DNA of 52,886 nucleotides from Planctomycetota bacterium (GTDB lineage Bacteria > Planctomycetota > Phycisphaerae > Phycisphaerales > SM1A02), in the NCBI GenBank assembly GCA_027618565.1, contig JAQCEQ010000020.1, positions 1 through 52,886 on the forward strand, read 5' to 3'. The translations under genes and the position numbers were made by a program. Numbering within the stretch: the stretch's first letter is position 1; every line of letters starts with the position of its first letter. The notes beneath the pieces were generated by a model. That model was given only the letters and a program-made list of their open reading frames with translations, was not told the origin of the DNA and made no database searches. Below, one piece after another: positions 9,149-20,300 of the stretch.

Positions 9149-9226
9149 TCACAAGCTGGTCACGCCTTCCGGCGCGCCGGCTTCCTTTCCTTCCTCGACC
9201 TCGACTCGGACTGCCGCCTGGGTCAT
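9149..9226 (-). CDS. Possible 25-codon small ORF between sigma and anti-sigma genes
   Basis: An ATG at 9226-9224 begins a 25-codon frame (MTQAAVRVEVEE...) ending in TGA at 9151-9149. A perfect AAGGAGG Shine-Dalgarno sequence sits nine bases before it, stronger than that of any neighbouring gene. The stop lies 15 bases before the anti-sigma ATG, so translating it could couple to the anti-sigma gene. The peptide is acidic in its middle. The same frame stays open upstream into the sigma gene, so it could also be a chance open stretch. No homologue is recognised. Confidence 0.3.
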   Translation of the reverse strand: MTQAAVRVEVEEGKEAGAPEGVTSL

Positions 9227-9306
9227 GCCAAGCGCCCTCCTTATCGAGGCATCAGCCTCCAATAGCCCTCGCTGCACATTTCGGACAGCGATGGCTCCCT
9301 GTTTCG

Positions 9307-9876
9307 TCAGGCCAGAGATTCTCTGGAAAAACCTTTCCTCATCGTCTCCAAACCCCTGCTCAGCGCGGACTTCACGGTGCCCGATGGGATACCCAGCGCT
9401 TCGGAAGTTTCCCGGATGGACTTCCCCTCAAGGTAGACACTCTCCAAGACCGCCCGCTGGGATGCCGGAAGCGCACGAATCCTCCGCCGCAGCGGACTCT
9501 GCTCAAAGTCGTCGGTGTTCGCATTGGCCGCGGCGGGTCCCCAATCGCCACCCTGCACATCAAACGAAGCGATGGACTGCAGGCGCGGACGGCTCCTGGC
9601 GGCGCGGAGGCGATCGATGAGGAGTCGCCTGGTCATCAAGGCGACCCACGAAATCAGCCGGGACTTGTCGGCGTCGTAAACGGCCGCCGTCTGCCACAGT
9701 TGTACGAAGATGTCCTGGACGGCATCTTCCGCCTCCGCCCGGGTAGGCAGCACCTGCATCGCCTGCCGATAGACGAAGCGTCCGAACTGGTCGTACATCC
9801 GACCGATCGCTGCCGCGTCGCCGCGTGCGACGGACTGCATCAAAAGCCGGTCTGCGGTGGAAATATCGAGCGTCAT
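9307..9876 (-). CDS. ECF (extracytoplasmic function) RNA polymerase sigma factor
   Basis: The 189-residue protein has the two conserved ECF domains: region 2 (MYDQFGRFVYRQAM, then AEDAVQDIFVQLW and SRLISWVALMTRRLLIDRLR) and region 4 (LPASQRAVLESVYLEGKS, then ALGIPSGTVKSALSRGL, the helix-turn-helix that reads the -35 element). The ATG at 9876 is preferred because AGGAAAAGG precedes it at a suitable distance and the domain begins right after; the longer open frame back to 10077 is leader sequence. A TTGACC/TAGGTT promoter lies about 70 bases upstream. The gene is followed on the same strand by its likely membrane anti-sigma factor. The signal it responds to is unknown. Confidence 0.92.
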   Translation of the reverse strand: MTLDISTADRLLMQSVARGDAAAIGRMYDQFGRFVYRQAMQVLPTRAEAEDAVQDIFVQLWQTAAVYDADKSRLISWVALMTRRLLIDRLRAARSRPRLQSIASFDVQGGDWGPAAANANTDDFEQSPLRRRIRALPASQRAVLESVYLEGKSIRETSEALGIPSGTVKSALSRGLETMRKGFSRESLA

Positions 9877-9946
9877 TAGATCCTTTTCCTCATCTTTGTT
9901 TCTTGCAGCAGCGACAACGCAGCAGCAGAAAACCTCCGCAGGTCTC

Positions 9947-9974
9947 AACCTAGCACGGATCGGAACGCGGTCAA
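9947..9974 (-). promoter_or_regulatory. Candidate promoter of the ECF sigma gene
   Basis: On the minus strand TTGACC (9974-9969) is followed by a 16-base spacer and TAGGTT (9952-9947), the latter preceded by TGC as in an extended -10. This predicts a leader of about 64 bases before the ATG at 9876. The form suggests the housekeeping sigma factor and not an autoregulated ECF promoter. Confidence 0.5.
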
Positions 9975-10029
9975 GAGAAAATCGATTTCCCGGAAGCCTC
10001 AACGGGAGATTTGGTGATCTTGCGTAAAT

Positions 10030-10042
10030 TGTTTCCGAAACA
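10030..10042. promoter_or_regulatory. Palindrome TGTTTCCGAAACA, possible operator
   Basis: A perfect palindrome with 6-base arms around one base lies in the 274-base gap between the divergent sigma and prepilin genes. Its position upstream of both starts is what an operator would show, but only one copy was seen and no regulator is identified. Confidence 0.25.
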
Positions 10043-10150
10043 CTTCCAAAGTCCGTGGCATCGGGCACAATGTTCACGGTGTTGGGGAACAGGGGTCCGA
10101 TGGTGTGCTGGGCTTAAGTCCCTGCAACCAAGCATTCGGAGGAAACGCCC

Positions 10151-11002
10151 TTGCCCCAAGAGACTTGCTTTGCAACTTTCGTGGGCATGCATCGTGGGGA
10201 TGCACCAGGCGGTCAGCTCGACAGTGCGCGCTCGCGGCGCGCGCTCACATTGGTCGAGTTGCTGGTGACCTTCGCGATCGTGTCCATCCTTCTGAGCATC
10301 CTGCTCCCTGGCCTCAGCCAGGCGCAGGCTGTGGCTCGGCGAATCGTGTGCGCAGCCCATGAGTCCAGCATCGGCATCGCACTCACCCTCGACGCGGACC
10401 AGAACAGCCAGAAACTCGTCGAGAGCTGGTTCGCGCAGATCGGGCGACCCTCAGAGACGATGGCCGCGACGCGCGGCTACTTTGACGGCAGCTTCCAGTC
10501 GATCACGGCGCCGATTCCGAACCTGTCCCCGGACGGCCGGCGATGGGACGGGCTGGGGAAGTTGGGGTACAAGGGAACCGCGTGCTTGGACTCGCCCGAG
10601 GCGCTGTTCTGCCCCTGCCACCGCGGCGATCATGCGTGGGAGGTTGAACGCGATTGCTTCGTCTTTGACGCCCCGACCACGGATGAGACGAAGCGGTACT
10701 TCACCAACTACCAGTACTCGGGGCACCTTGAGAAGGACGGCGATCGACGTTCCCTCGCGCGGTTGAGCAATGCCGATGTCCTTGTCGCGGATGGCTTCCG
10801 AACCCGGGACGATGTCAACCATGAGACCGGCGCCAATGTCCTGCGCGGCGACCTCTCGGTCAAGTGGTGGGCCGCCAACCGATTTGAGTTTGAATCGCTT
10901 CCCGTGGATTCATTCTCGGAGAGCGTGAGCGACACGGCATGGATCGACCCGGTCTACAACCCCTGGGACCAAGTCTGGGACGCGGTGGCCCGCGAGCGCT
11001 AG
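10151..11002 (+). CDS. Prepilin-like protein (type II secretion/type IV pilus N-terminal motif)
   Basis: The N-terminal motif RRALTLVELLVTFAIVSILL is a prepilin signal: a basic stretch, the cleavage site, glutamate at mature position 5 (E36), and a hydrophobic helix. Alanine replaces the usual glycine before cleavage and leucine the usual phenylalanine after it. The remaining ~230 residues form a soluble domain with an LFCPCHRGDH stretch, resembling the many planctomycete DUF1559/pseudopilin-type surface proteins, though I cannot confirm the subfamily. The start is a TTG at 10151 with GGAGG eight bases upstream; the next ATG (10187) has no Shine-Dalgarno sequence. The long leader of ~31 residues is compatible with planctomycete prepilins. 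It is divergent from the ECF sigma gene and could be its target. Confidence 0.8.
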   Translation: MPQETCFATFVGMHRGDAPGGQLDSARSRRALTLVELLVTFAIVSILLSILLPGLSQAQAVARRIVCAAHESSIGIALTLDADQNSQKLVESWFAQIGRPSETMAATRGYFDGSFQSITAPIPNLSPDGRRWDGLGKLGYKGTACLDSPEALFCPCHRGDHAWEVERDCFVFDAPTTDETKRYFTNYQYSGHLEKDGDRRSLARLSNADVLVADGFRTRDDVNHETGANVLRGDLSVKWWAANRFEFESLPVDSFSESVSDTAWIDPVYNPWDQVWDAVARER

Positions 11003-11958
11003 TTCGCTTGGTTTTCGCCACCGGCCAGCCACACCAGCTGCCCACGATGGGCGCCGATGCCGGGGTCGAAGGTCTCGCAGCGCAGGACTCGCGAGGGATC
11101 GACCACGAGGGCTTGATCAATGCGGAGCAAGGGGAACTCTCGCGGGAAAGTGGCACCGATTCCATTCCCCGCCGACGCGAATGCTTCCGCGCCTTCGGGG
11201 ACCAGTATTCGGCGCGGCGCCCCGGGAGAGGTGTTGAAGTCGCCGATGATCAGGTCCGGCACGATCCCCTCCGACTGGATGGCCCTGGCCACGCCTTCAA
11301 TGGCATCCGTCCGAAGGTCTCGCCACGATGAGGGAAGGTCAACCGCGACCAACGTGAACGGCTCCTCGCCGAGGAGTCCGCGGCGCTGAAATTGGAACAG
11401 TGAGGCACGCGCGGGTGGTGCCACCGGGAGGGCGCGCGCCGTGACGCAGGGCCAGCGTGAGCCGACCAGCGTGTTTCCTTGGGCGGCCACCTCGCGCCCG
11501 GCCTCTCGCCACTGCTCGTCCAGCGCCGTCCGCGCCAGCTGTCCGCACTCGGTGACCACGATGATGTCGGCGTCGACGCCGCGCAGCGCCACGGCCCACT
11601 CGTCTGCGGCCCTGCCGGGATGGCGTGCGTTGACATGGGCGATGCTGATCAAGGCCTGGCCGCCGGGAGCCGCCAGCCATGGTCGCCATGCCAGCGCGGT
11701 CGTCCAAGCGATCCAAAGTGCGGCCATCAAGGACAGGAGTCCTGTCATGCGGAACCATCGATGGCGCGGCGCCAACCCCACCAGCGCCGCGAACACGAGC
11801 ACGACCGGTGGACACCACGCCAGCCACTGCACGACGACCGCGCTGGGAACGACCGCTCGGGCGAAGCACGATGTCGCAACCAGCGCCTGTGCCGAGAGCC
11901 CCATGCACACCACCCAACGACGCGACGCCACACGCGCACGCACGGCGCGATCGGTCAT
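10999..11958 (-). CDS. Membrane-anchored endonuclease/exonuclease/phosphatase-fold protein
   Basis: The 319-residue protein starts with three predicted membrane helices (about residues 11-90), followed by a domain of the endonuclease/exonuclease/phosphatase superfamily. Visible family marks are ISIAHVNARH, the catalytic-glutamate region DIIVVTECGQL, IIGDFNTSP (the GDFN motif) and RIDQALV, and a terminal GAHRGQLVWL where related enzymes have the SDH histidine. This layout (helices then EEP domain) is common in bacterial proteins of unknown substrate. The start is the ATG at 11958, whose ATGA overlaps the stop of the upstream gene; the longer frame is antisense noise. Its stop overlaps the prepilin gene by four bases. 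Confidence 0.85.
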   Translation of the reverse strand: MTDRAVRARVASRRWVVCMGLSAQALVATSCFARAVVPSAVVVQWLAWCPPVVLVFAALVGLAPRHRWFRMTGLLSLMAALWIAWTTALAWRPWLAAPGGQALISIAHVNARHPGRAADEWAVALRGVDADIIVVTECGQLARTALDEQWREAGREVAAQGNTLVGSRWPCVTARALPVAPPARASLFQFQRRGLLGEEPFTLVAVDLPSSWRDLRTDAIEGVARAIQSEGIVPDLIIGDFNTSPGAPRRILVPEGAEAFASAGNGIGATFPREFPLLRIDQALVVDPSRVLRCETFDPGIGAHRGQLVWLAGGENQAN

Positions 11959-13016
11959 GGGCGGCTCCCGCACGCCTTGGCCGACTCCTCGGCTAGCTCC
12001 TGGGCGATCGCGGCGACGATGGCGGCGTGGTGTTCCCCGGCACACGCCAGCGTGCCAGTCGTGCCGCGCATCACGCCGTCCGCCCCAAAGTGTGGCGCCA
12101 CGCCAAAGATGTCCGAGGTGGCGGCGCCGGACTCGGACGCCACCAACATGCCTGCGGCGTGGTCCCACGCCTGCTCAGGCGCGGAACCTGGCTTGGCCAC
12201 CCGAAACGCAAGGTCACCGTGACCGAGCGCGACGAGTCCGTACTTACATTGGCTGTCGATGGGAACATGCTTCGTGTCCGGCAGTGCCCGGTCGAGGACG
12301 CGTCGACCCCGCTCCGTTCGGGATCCACCTCGCACGGAACACAGCCAGACTGGCGGGCTGGCACATGGGCCACGCCTCACCCGATGCACCACTCGCCCAA
12401 GGTCGGGTCCGGCGGCACTGCGAAGGTGACATCCGGCACCCAGGGTGGCGGTGAGGAACAGTCCATCGGCAAGCGACGGCAGCGTGTTCCACTCCCTCGG
12501 AGGCGGGGACATCGCGATTCCACCGGCAAGGCATCGATCATTCTCAATGAATCCGAGGCAGGTGGCGTACGCACGGCCCGCCACCCAGCCGCTGGTGCCG
12601 TCGATGGGGTCAAGGCTCCAGTAAGGCGCATCGGAGGAATCGTCGCGTCCCCAGAGCAGGCGCCGCTTCGCCTCTTCGGCAGTGACCGGCGCGAGCCCGG
12701 ACCATGGGGCACACTCCTCCAGCGCCTGGACCACCAACGACCACGCCGCCGAATCGTCACCCAAGCTCGCGGGGGTCTCTTCAGCGATCACGCGGACGGC
12801 GCCGATTCGTTCACGCAGGCCATGGAGGACCAACAACTGCACGACCATGTCCGCCGCCGTGACAGGACTGCCGTCGGACTTGGCGGTCGAAGTCCGGAAC
12901 TCATCCAGCGTCCCCATCCAGGCCGTCGCCCGGAGGGCCACTGCGAGGAGGTCGGCAATCGTCTCCTCGTGCTGGACCCGATGGTTCGATGGGCTGCCGT
13001 GGTGCGCGCTGGTCAA
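11955..13016 (-). CDS. Inositol monophosphatase-family enzyme, probably 3'(2'),5'-bisphosphate nucleotidase-like
   Basis: The product (353 residues) has the metal-binding motifs of the Li+-sensitive phosphatase superfamily: KSDGSPVTAAD, IAEET, LDPIDGTSGW (the DPxDGT signature) and WDHAAG. It is longer than inositol monophosphatase and resembles the HAL2/BPNT type, which removes the 3'-phosphate from PAP. A second enzyme of this superfamily, cysQ, occurs near the sulfate genes at 42-43 kb, so this one may have a different substrate. The start is a TTG at 13016, eight bases after TATCCT, without a Shine-Dalgarno sequence; later in-frame starts are possible (GTG 12938). It is coupled to the downstream EEP gene by ATGA. 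Confidence 0.8.
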   Translation of the reverse strand: MTSAHHGSPSNHRVQHEETIADLLAVALRATAWMGTLDEFRTSTAKSDGSPVTAADMVVQLLVLHGLRERIGAVRVIAEETPASLGDDSAAWSLVVQALEECAPWSGLAPVTAEEAKRRLLWGRDDSSDAPYWSLDPIDGTSGWVAGRAYATCLGFIENDRCLAGGIAMSPPPREWNTLPSLADGLFLTATLGAGCHLRSAAGPDLGRVVHRVRRGPCASPPVWLCSVRGGSRTERGRRVLDRALPDTKHVPIDSQCKYGLVALGHGDLAFRVAKPGSAPEQAWDHAAGMLVASESGAATSDIFGVAPHFGADGVMRGTTGTLACAGEHHAAIVAAIAQELAEESAKACGSRP

Positions 13017-13071
13017 TGGTCGGGAGGATAGATTCGAGGAATCGAGGCAACCTCGGAACCCAGCAAGTAGA

Positions 13072-13088
13072 TTGGCACGTGGTTTGCT
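13072..13088 (+). promoter_or_regulatory. Sigma-54 (-24/-12) promoter upstream of dnaK
   Basis: The sequence TTGGCACGTGGTTTGCT matches the sigma-54 consensus YTGGCACGrNNNTTGCW at every strongly conserved position. GG (13074-13075) and GC (13086-13087) are exactly 12 bases apart. Transcription would begin near 13098, giving a leader of about 40 bases that includes the AAGGA Shine-Dalgarno sequence of dnaK. The element lies in the 121-base gap between divergent genes. Confidence 0.7.
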
Positions 13089-13137
13089 CTAGCACCTGAT
13101 CGCGTTCCCCGTGGGACCGAAAGAAGGAATACACAGC

Positions 13138-15072
<1,935 letters not shown>

Positions 15073-15095
15073 GCCCCCTCGCTGCGATCGTTTTC

Positions 15096-15150
15096 CCCGG
15101 ATGATGGTGAGAAGGGGCGCCTGAAGGGCCCCTTCTCACCATCATCCGGG
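15096..15150. terminator. Perfect 23-bp inverted repeat after dnaK, probable terminator or mRNA stabiliser
   Basis: Left arm 15096-15118 (CCCGGATGATGGTGAGAAGG...) and right arm 15128-15150 are exact reverse complements over 23 bases with a 9-base loop. The hairpin starts 23 bases after the dnaK stop. No T-run follows on the plus strand, so it is not a classical intrinsic terminator. It may act as a U-less terminator or protect the dnaK 3' end. Confidence 0.7.
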
Positions 15151-15156
15151 CGTGAC

Positions 15157-15162
15157 TAGAAT
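15157..15162 (+). promoter_or_regulatory. Possible -10 element of ptsI
   Basis: TAGAAT lies just after the inverted repeat and 73 bases before the ptsI ATG. A good -35 was not found. If used, it gives a leader of about 67 bases ending with a GGAG Shine-Dalgarno sequence. Confidence 0.3.
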
Positions 15163-15235
15163 CTCCCCCGACGCAAGACCGTCGCCCCTGACCCGGTTCG
15201 TGGCCGTGTCGCGGTGACTGCTCCTGGAGCGCCCC

Positions 15236-16990
15236 ATGCACGCCATTCGTGGCATCGCAGTCAGTCCGGGCATCGCCTTCGGGCGCGCGCTGACACTTTC
15301 CAGCACGGTCGACAATGTGGAGTACCGGACCGTGGCGCCGGACTTGGTTGCGGCCGAGCTGGTCCGGCTGCAGCATGCGCTGGAGTCGACCTGCAAGGAC
15401 CTGGACAAGCTGATCGAGGACACGCGCACGCGTCTGGGCGACGAGCCCGCGAAGATCTTCCAGTTCCACCGCAGCATCTTGGTGGACGCCTCGCTGCTCA
15501 AGATGATGCGCGGTGACATTGAGCGCGAGCATGTCGTGGCGGAGTACGCCGCCAGCGAGGCTCTCCGGAAATTTGCCGCCACCCTCCGAGCGGTGGAGGA
15601 TGAGGCCTTCCAGAGCAAGGCGGCCGATGTGGTGGATGTGGAGCGGAGGCTGGTCAGCGCCCTCATGGGCGCCAGCGACGAGCGGCTGAAGCGCCTGGAC
15701 GGCCCCGTCGTGGTGGTCGCACACGAACTGACTCCGACGCAGGCCGCGGAGCTGCACCGGCTGCGCGTGGTCGCCTTCGCCACCGACGGCGGCGGGCTCA
15801 CCAGCCACACCTCGATTTTCGCTCGGGCGCTGGGGATTCCGGCAGTCACCGGCTGCGTGAATGCGACGGATGTCATCGAGGAGGGAGACGAACTCATTGT
15901 CGACGGCGACACGGGCACGGTCATCGTCCGCCCCAATGACGAGGCGCGCACTCACTACTCCATCGAGGCCACGCGCATGGCACAGCGCCGCAAGGTGCTC
16001 CACGATGCCGCCCGCGAGGAGCCGGTCACGCGCGACGGCGTGAGGATCGAGCTGCTCGGCAACATCGAGCTGGCCGAGGAAGTCCCGCTCATCATGGAGA
16101 ACGGGGGCGAGGGTGTGGGGCTCTACCGGACGGAGTACCTGTACCTCACCAACGCCCGCGCACCGACGGAGCAGGAACACTTCGAGGCGTACACGGAAGC
16201 GCTCCGCCACTGCGCGGGAAGGACGCTCACGATCCGGACGCTGGACCTTGGCGCAGACAAGTACACGCAGGAACACCTGGAGGAGCCGGAGCGAAATCCC
16301 TTCCTGGGGTTGCGCAGCATCCGGTACTGCCTGAGTCGACCCGCGATGTTCAAGACACAACTGCGCGCCCTCCTTCGCGCCAGCGCCCATGGCCCGCTCA
16401 AGATCATGTTCCCGCTGGTGTCCTCCGTGATGGAGCTCCGGCAGGCCAAGATGCAGCTGAGGGACGCGGCGGAGGAGTTGGAAGAGGACGGGATTCCCTT
16501 CCAACGAGATGTCCAGGTCGGGATCATGATCGAGGTCCCCAGCGCGGCCATCATGGCCAGGTCGTTTGCCGGCGAGGCGGATTTCTTCTCCATCGGGACC
16601 AACGACCTCATCCAGTACACCGTGGCCGTGGATCGAGGCAATGAGCGGGTGGCCCATCTCTACTCTCCCGCACACCCAGCCGTCTTGCAACTTGTCAAGT
16701 CGGTCATCAAGGCTGCGAAACATGCTTCCATCGATGTCAGCCTTTGTGGGGAGATGGCGGGTGACCCCCTCTTTACGCTCTTGCTGGCTGGCCTAGGATT
16801 GCGTACATTCTCCATGTCCCCGAGCCAGCTTCCTGCTATCAAGAAGCTCGTCCGGGGCATGGATATAGGACATTGTGAATGGGTCGCGCGACGCGTCGGC
16901 TCATTCGAATCGGATCGGCAGGTGGTGAACTACCTGCGCGATGAAACTCGGAAGATTGACCCCGAGGCCCTCGTCGGACAGTTGCACTGA
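15236..16990 (+). CDS. ptsI: Phosphoenolpyruvate-protein phosphotransferase (PTS enzyme I)
   Basis: The 584-residue protein transfers phosphate from PEP to HPr. The swivelling domain carries the active histidine in GGLTSHTSIFARALGIPAV. The PEP-binding barrel shows GVGLYRTEYLYL, GLRSIRYCLSRP, FFSIGTNDLIQYTVAVDR and LCGEMAGDP with the active cysteine. Length and domain order are normal for PtsI, and no GAF domain (as in PtsP) is present. GGAG six bases before the ATG is the Shine-Dalgarno sequence. No HPr, enzyme II or HPr kinase gene is nearby. In organisms with few sugar permeases such an enzyme often serves a regulatory phosphorelay; that is inference here. Confidence 0.95.
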   Translation: MHAIRGIAVSPGIAFGRALTLSSTVDNVEYRTVAPDLVAAELVRLQHALESTCKDLDKLIEDTRTRLGDEPAKIFQFHRSILVDASLLKMMRGDIEREHVVAEYAASEALRKFAATLRAVEDEAFQSKAADVVDVERRLVSALMGASDERLKRLDGPVVVVAHELTPTQAAELHRLRVVAFATDGGGLTSHTSIFARALGIPAVTGCVNATDVIEEGDELIVDGDTGTVIVRPNDEARTHYSIEATRMAQRRKVLHDAAREEPVTRDGVRIELLGNIELAEEVPLIMENGGEGVGLYRTEYLYLTNARAPTEQEHFEAYTEALRHCAGRTLTIRTLDLGADKYTQEHLEEPERNPFLGLRSIRYCLSRPAMFKTQLRALLRASAHGPLKIMFPLVSSVMELRQAKMQLRDAAEELEEDGIPFQRDVQVGIMIEVPSAAIMARSFAGEADFFSIGTNDLIQYTVAVDRGNERVAHLYSPAHPAVLQLVKSVIKAAKHASIDVSLCGEMAGDPLFTLLLAGLGLRTFSMSPSQLPAIKKLVRGMDIGHCEWVARRVGSFESDRQVVNYLRDETRKIDPEALVGQLH

Positions 16991-17313
16991 CCACTGCGGT
17001 CGGTGCCCACGAGGTCCTCACAACTTGGATCAAGGCGCGAAAAAAGACGCCACCCGCTCACGCGGTCGAGCAGAACCCGTGCGGCCATTCCGGTCCCGGC
17101 CACTCTCTCCCGCACGCAGGCGCCAGTTCGCGCTGACACGCACACCCCGGATGATGAACCCACACGGGATCCATCAAGAACGCCAAGGCCCCCGCTGCTC
17201 CCATCATGAGATGCGAGCGGACGGCGGTGCTCATGGTGGCCTTGGACGGTCCTCGGGCAATCGGCTGGTTGTGCGCGTCACACATGGCCGCGAGATTGCG
17301 GCAGGACTCTTGG
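16991..17313 (+). other. 323-base gap upstream of the RNase E/G gene
   Basis: No convincing gene is seen here on either strand. The frame of the RNase gene stays open back to an ATG at 17206, so its protein could begin earlier, but those residues lack the composition of the rest. A short hairpin with an A6-containing loop occurs near 17033-17052. In other bacteria RNase E controls its own level through a long 5' leader, so a leader with that role is conceivable. Confidence 0.35.
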
Positions 17314-20300
17314 ATGAACGCACAGACAACCAGAACAACCGACACCACACCCACGCCTGGGACGCAGCCGCCTGAGGCCGAAGCCACCACCACCTCCCCA
17401 GAGGTGACACCTGAAGTCGAGACCTCGGCTGACACAGCCAAGGCTCACGTGAAGGCCAAGCGCGCGCCCCGCAAGCGCGCCCCGCGGAAGCCGCGAGCGG
17501 CATCCACGCCACCAACGCAGGCGGACGCCGATGAAGCGGCAGCAGAGCCCGCCGACCTCGTGGAAAACGTAGAGGAAACCGGCGCCACGACGGCTGGTGG
17601 CGAGGACGGCCACACCGTGGGCGGCGGGGACGGCCACGACGATGTCGAGGACGATGTCGAGGACGCCCACGGCGACGAGGACGAGAGTGATCCGGAGGAC
17701 GACGGCTCGGATGACGGCGAAGACGAGGACTCCGGCGAGCCAGGCGAAAAGCAGCCACCCAAGCGCAAGCGGGAGCGGAAAGAGATGCGGCGCGAACGGT
17801 TCGGCGTGCAGACCACGCTGGAGCCGCCACCGTTTGGCCCCTCGGTCATGCTGGTGGAGGAGTCGGTCGGCGACGAGTGCCGCGTGGCGGTCCTGGAGTC
17901 CGGCCGGATGAGCCACTATTTCGCGGAGCGAGAATCGACCGCCACCAATGTCGGCTCGATCTACAAGGGCCGCGTGGCCAATGTGGAGCCGGCGATCCAG
18001 GCCGCCTTCGTCGACTTTGGCCAGGGGCAGAACGGATTCCTGCATGTCTCTGACTTGCACCCGAAGTACTTCCCCGGCGGGGAAGTGACCGAACGAGTCG
18101 GGAAGAAGATTGCGCGCCGCGACCGGCCGATGATCCAGGACGCACTCAAGCGCGGCCAGGAAATCATCGTCCAGGTCATCAAGGAAGGAATCGGCACCAA
18201 GGGGCCGACGGTCACCAGCTACATCTCGATTCCCGGGCGCTTGCTGGTGATGATGCCGGACATGGACAAGGCCGGGGTCAGCCGCAAGGTCGCCGACGAG
18301 GACCAGCGCCGCGCGATGCGCAAGATCCTGGACTCACTGGAACTCCCGGATGGATGTGGCTTCATCCTTCGGACGGCGGGCCTGGACCGCAGCAAGAGCG
18401 AACTCCAGCGGGATGCGGCCTACCTGGAGCGCCTGTGGACCGCGATGCGGAAGCGCATGGACCGGACCGGCGGCCCGTGCGAGCTGTACACCGAGGGCGA
18501 CCTCCTCATCCGGACCCTGCGTGACCTGGCGGACCCGTGCATCAAGGCGATCGTGGTCGACACGCCGGCCGCCTTCGACCGCGCGCAGATCTTCATGGAC
18601 ATCGTGGCTCCCGGCACCGGGCCGGCGCTTCACTACTGGAACAAGTCAACGCCCCTGTTTACGGCGTTTCGGGTCGAGGAACAGATCGCCATGATCCATG
18701 CGCGCGAGGTTCCGCTCCCGTCGGGAGGCGCGCTGGTGTTTGACGAGGCCGAAGCGCTGGTCGCGATCGATGTGAACTCGGGACGGAGCCGTGCGGCGAA
18801 GGATTCGGAGACCAACGCCTATCAGACCAACCTCGAGGCCGTCGATGAGATCACGCGACAGCTCCGGCTGCGAGACGTGGGCGGCCTCATCATCAACGAC
18901 TTGATCGACATGCGGCTGCCCAAGCACCGCCGCGCGGTCGAAGAGCGCTTTGCGGCGCTGCTCAAGCGGGATCGCGCCAAGACGACGCTTCTCCCCATCA
19001 GTGACCTGGGCATGGCCGAGATGACTCGCCAGCGCATGCGTCCCAGCCAGCGCAAGGCCAACTACACGGCGTGCCCGCACTGTCAGGGGTCCGGCGAGAT
19101 CCGGATGCCGGATGTGGTGGTGGCAGACATCGTGCGCCTTTCGGCGACGCTGCTCTCGCACCAGCATGTCAAGCGTGTCGAAGCGGTCTGCAGCGTGCGC
19201 GTGGCCAGCGAGATGCTGGGCCGAGGCCGTCGCCTCATCAATGCCCTCGAGGATCGGCTGGGCAAGTTGGTCGATGTGCGCATCAGCGAGGCGTTCTCGG
19301 TGGATCGGTTCGAGGTGTACGCCTATGACGAGCGCGGCGCGGACATCGAGATCGATCGGTTGCCCATTCCCTCGCGACCGGTGGTCGCAGACCTTCCGCT
19401 GGAGTTGACGGAGGAAGCGGAGCTGGAACTGGATGCGGAATCCGAGAGCCCGCGCCGACGGCGGCGCCGGCGCAAGCCCGCTCCGGCAGACGCGACGGCC
19501 ATCGCCCTGGCCGGCGGCTTTGACGACTTGCCGCCGATTGACATGAGCGAGACCCCTCTTCTGGAGACGCTCACCCGGCGCGAACGCGAGGCGGAGCCGA
19601 AGGCCGAGACCCATCCGCGGGAGTCCCGCAGGCGAGGATCGCGTGACGGCGATCGACGCGGCGGACGAGACGGAGAGCGCCGGGCGGACCGAGACGGCGA
19701 GCGCCAGCCGGACCGAGACGGCGAGCGCCGCCCCGGGCGCGACAGGGAGCGTCGCCCTGATGCGGCACCCGCCGGGGACAGTCGTCCCGAGCACGGTGAT
19801 GCGCACGGCGGGCGTCGACGCCGTGGCAAGCGGCGTGGCGGTCCGCAGCAGGGTCGATTGGTTCCTGGCGAGCCCGCGCCCCTGGATCGCTGCGAGACGA
19901 CGCTGCTCGCGCGGCATTACGGGGTCACTCCCGAAGAGTTGCTGTCGAAGTTGCGCGAGCTCATCCCTTCTGACCTTGAACAGTTTGTCACGGCCGACCG
20001 GCACATGCTGCCTTGCGAAATAGTGCAATTCGTGCGTACTCACTTCACGCCGGTCTCTGCCAAGGCATTCGCGGCATCACAACCTGTTGACGCAGAGGTC
20101 GGCGCGGGAGCGGTGGAGGCCAACACTCCAGCGTCGCGGGACGGTCACGGCGGCTCCGCTGAGGGTGGCGATGAAGAAAGCGAAGGCAGCGGCCGAAGGC
20201 GTCGGCGACGACGGCGTGGCCGTGGTCGAGGCCGCGGAGATGACGATGGTCCAGTCAGCGACGCGCCAGCGCGTCCGGTGAATAACCGTGCCGGCCACGA

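Noticed and set aside
9877-10077. 67-residue N-terminal extension of the ECF sigma factor
   Set aside because: It lies before a good Shine-Dalgarno sequence and contains the probable promoter.
13017-13137. CIRCE element upstream of dnaK
   Set aside because: No TTAGCACTC-N9-GAGTGCTAA-like repeat is present; only a 5-bp CGAGG/CCTCG hairpin.
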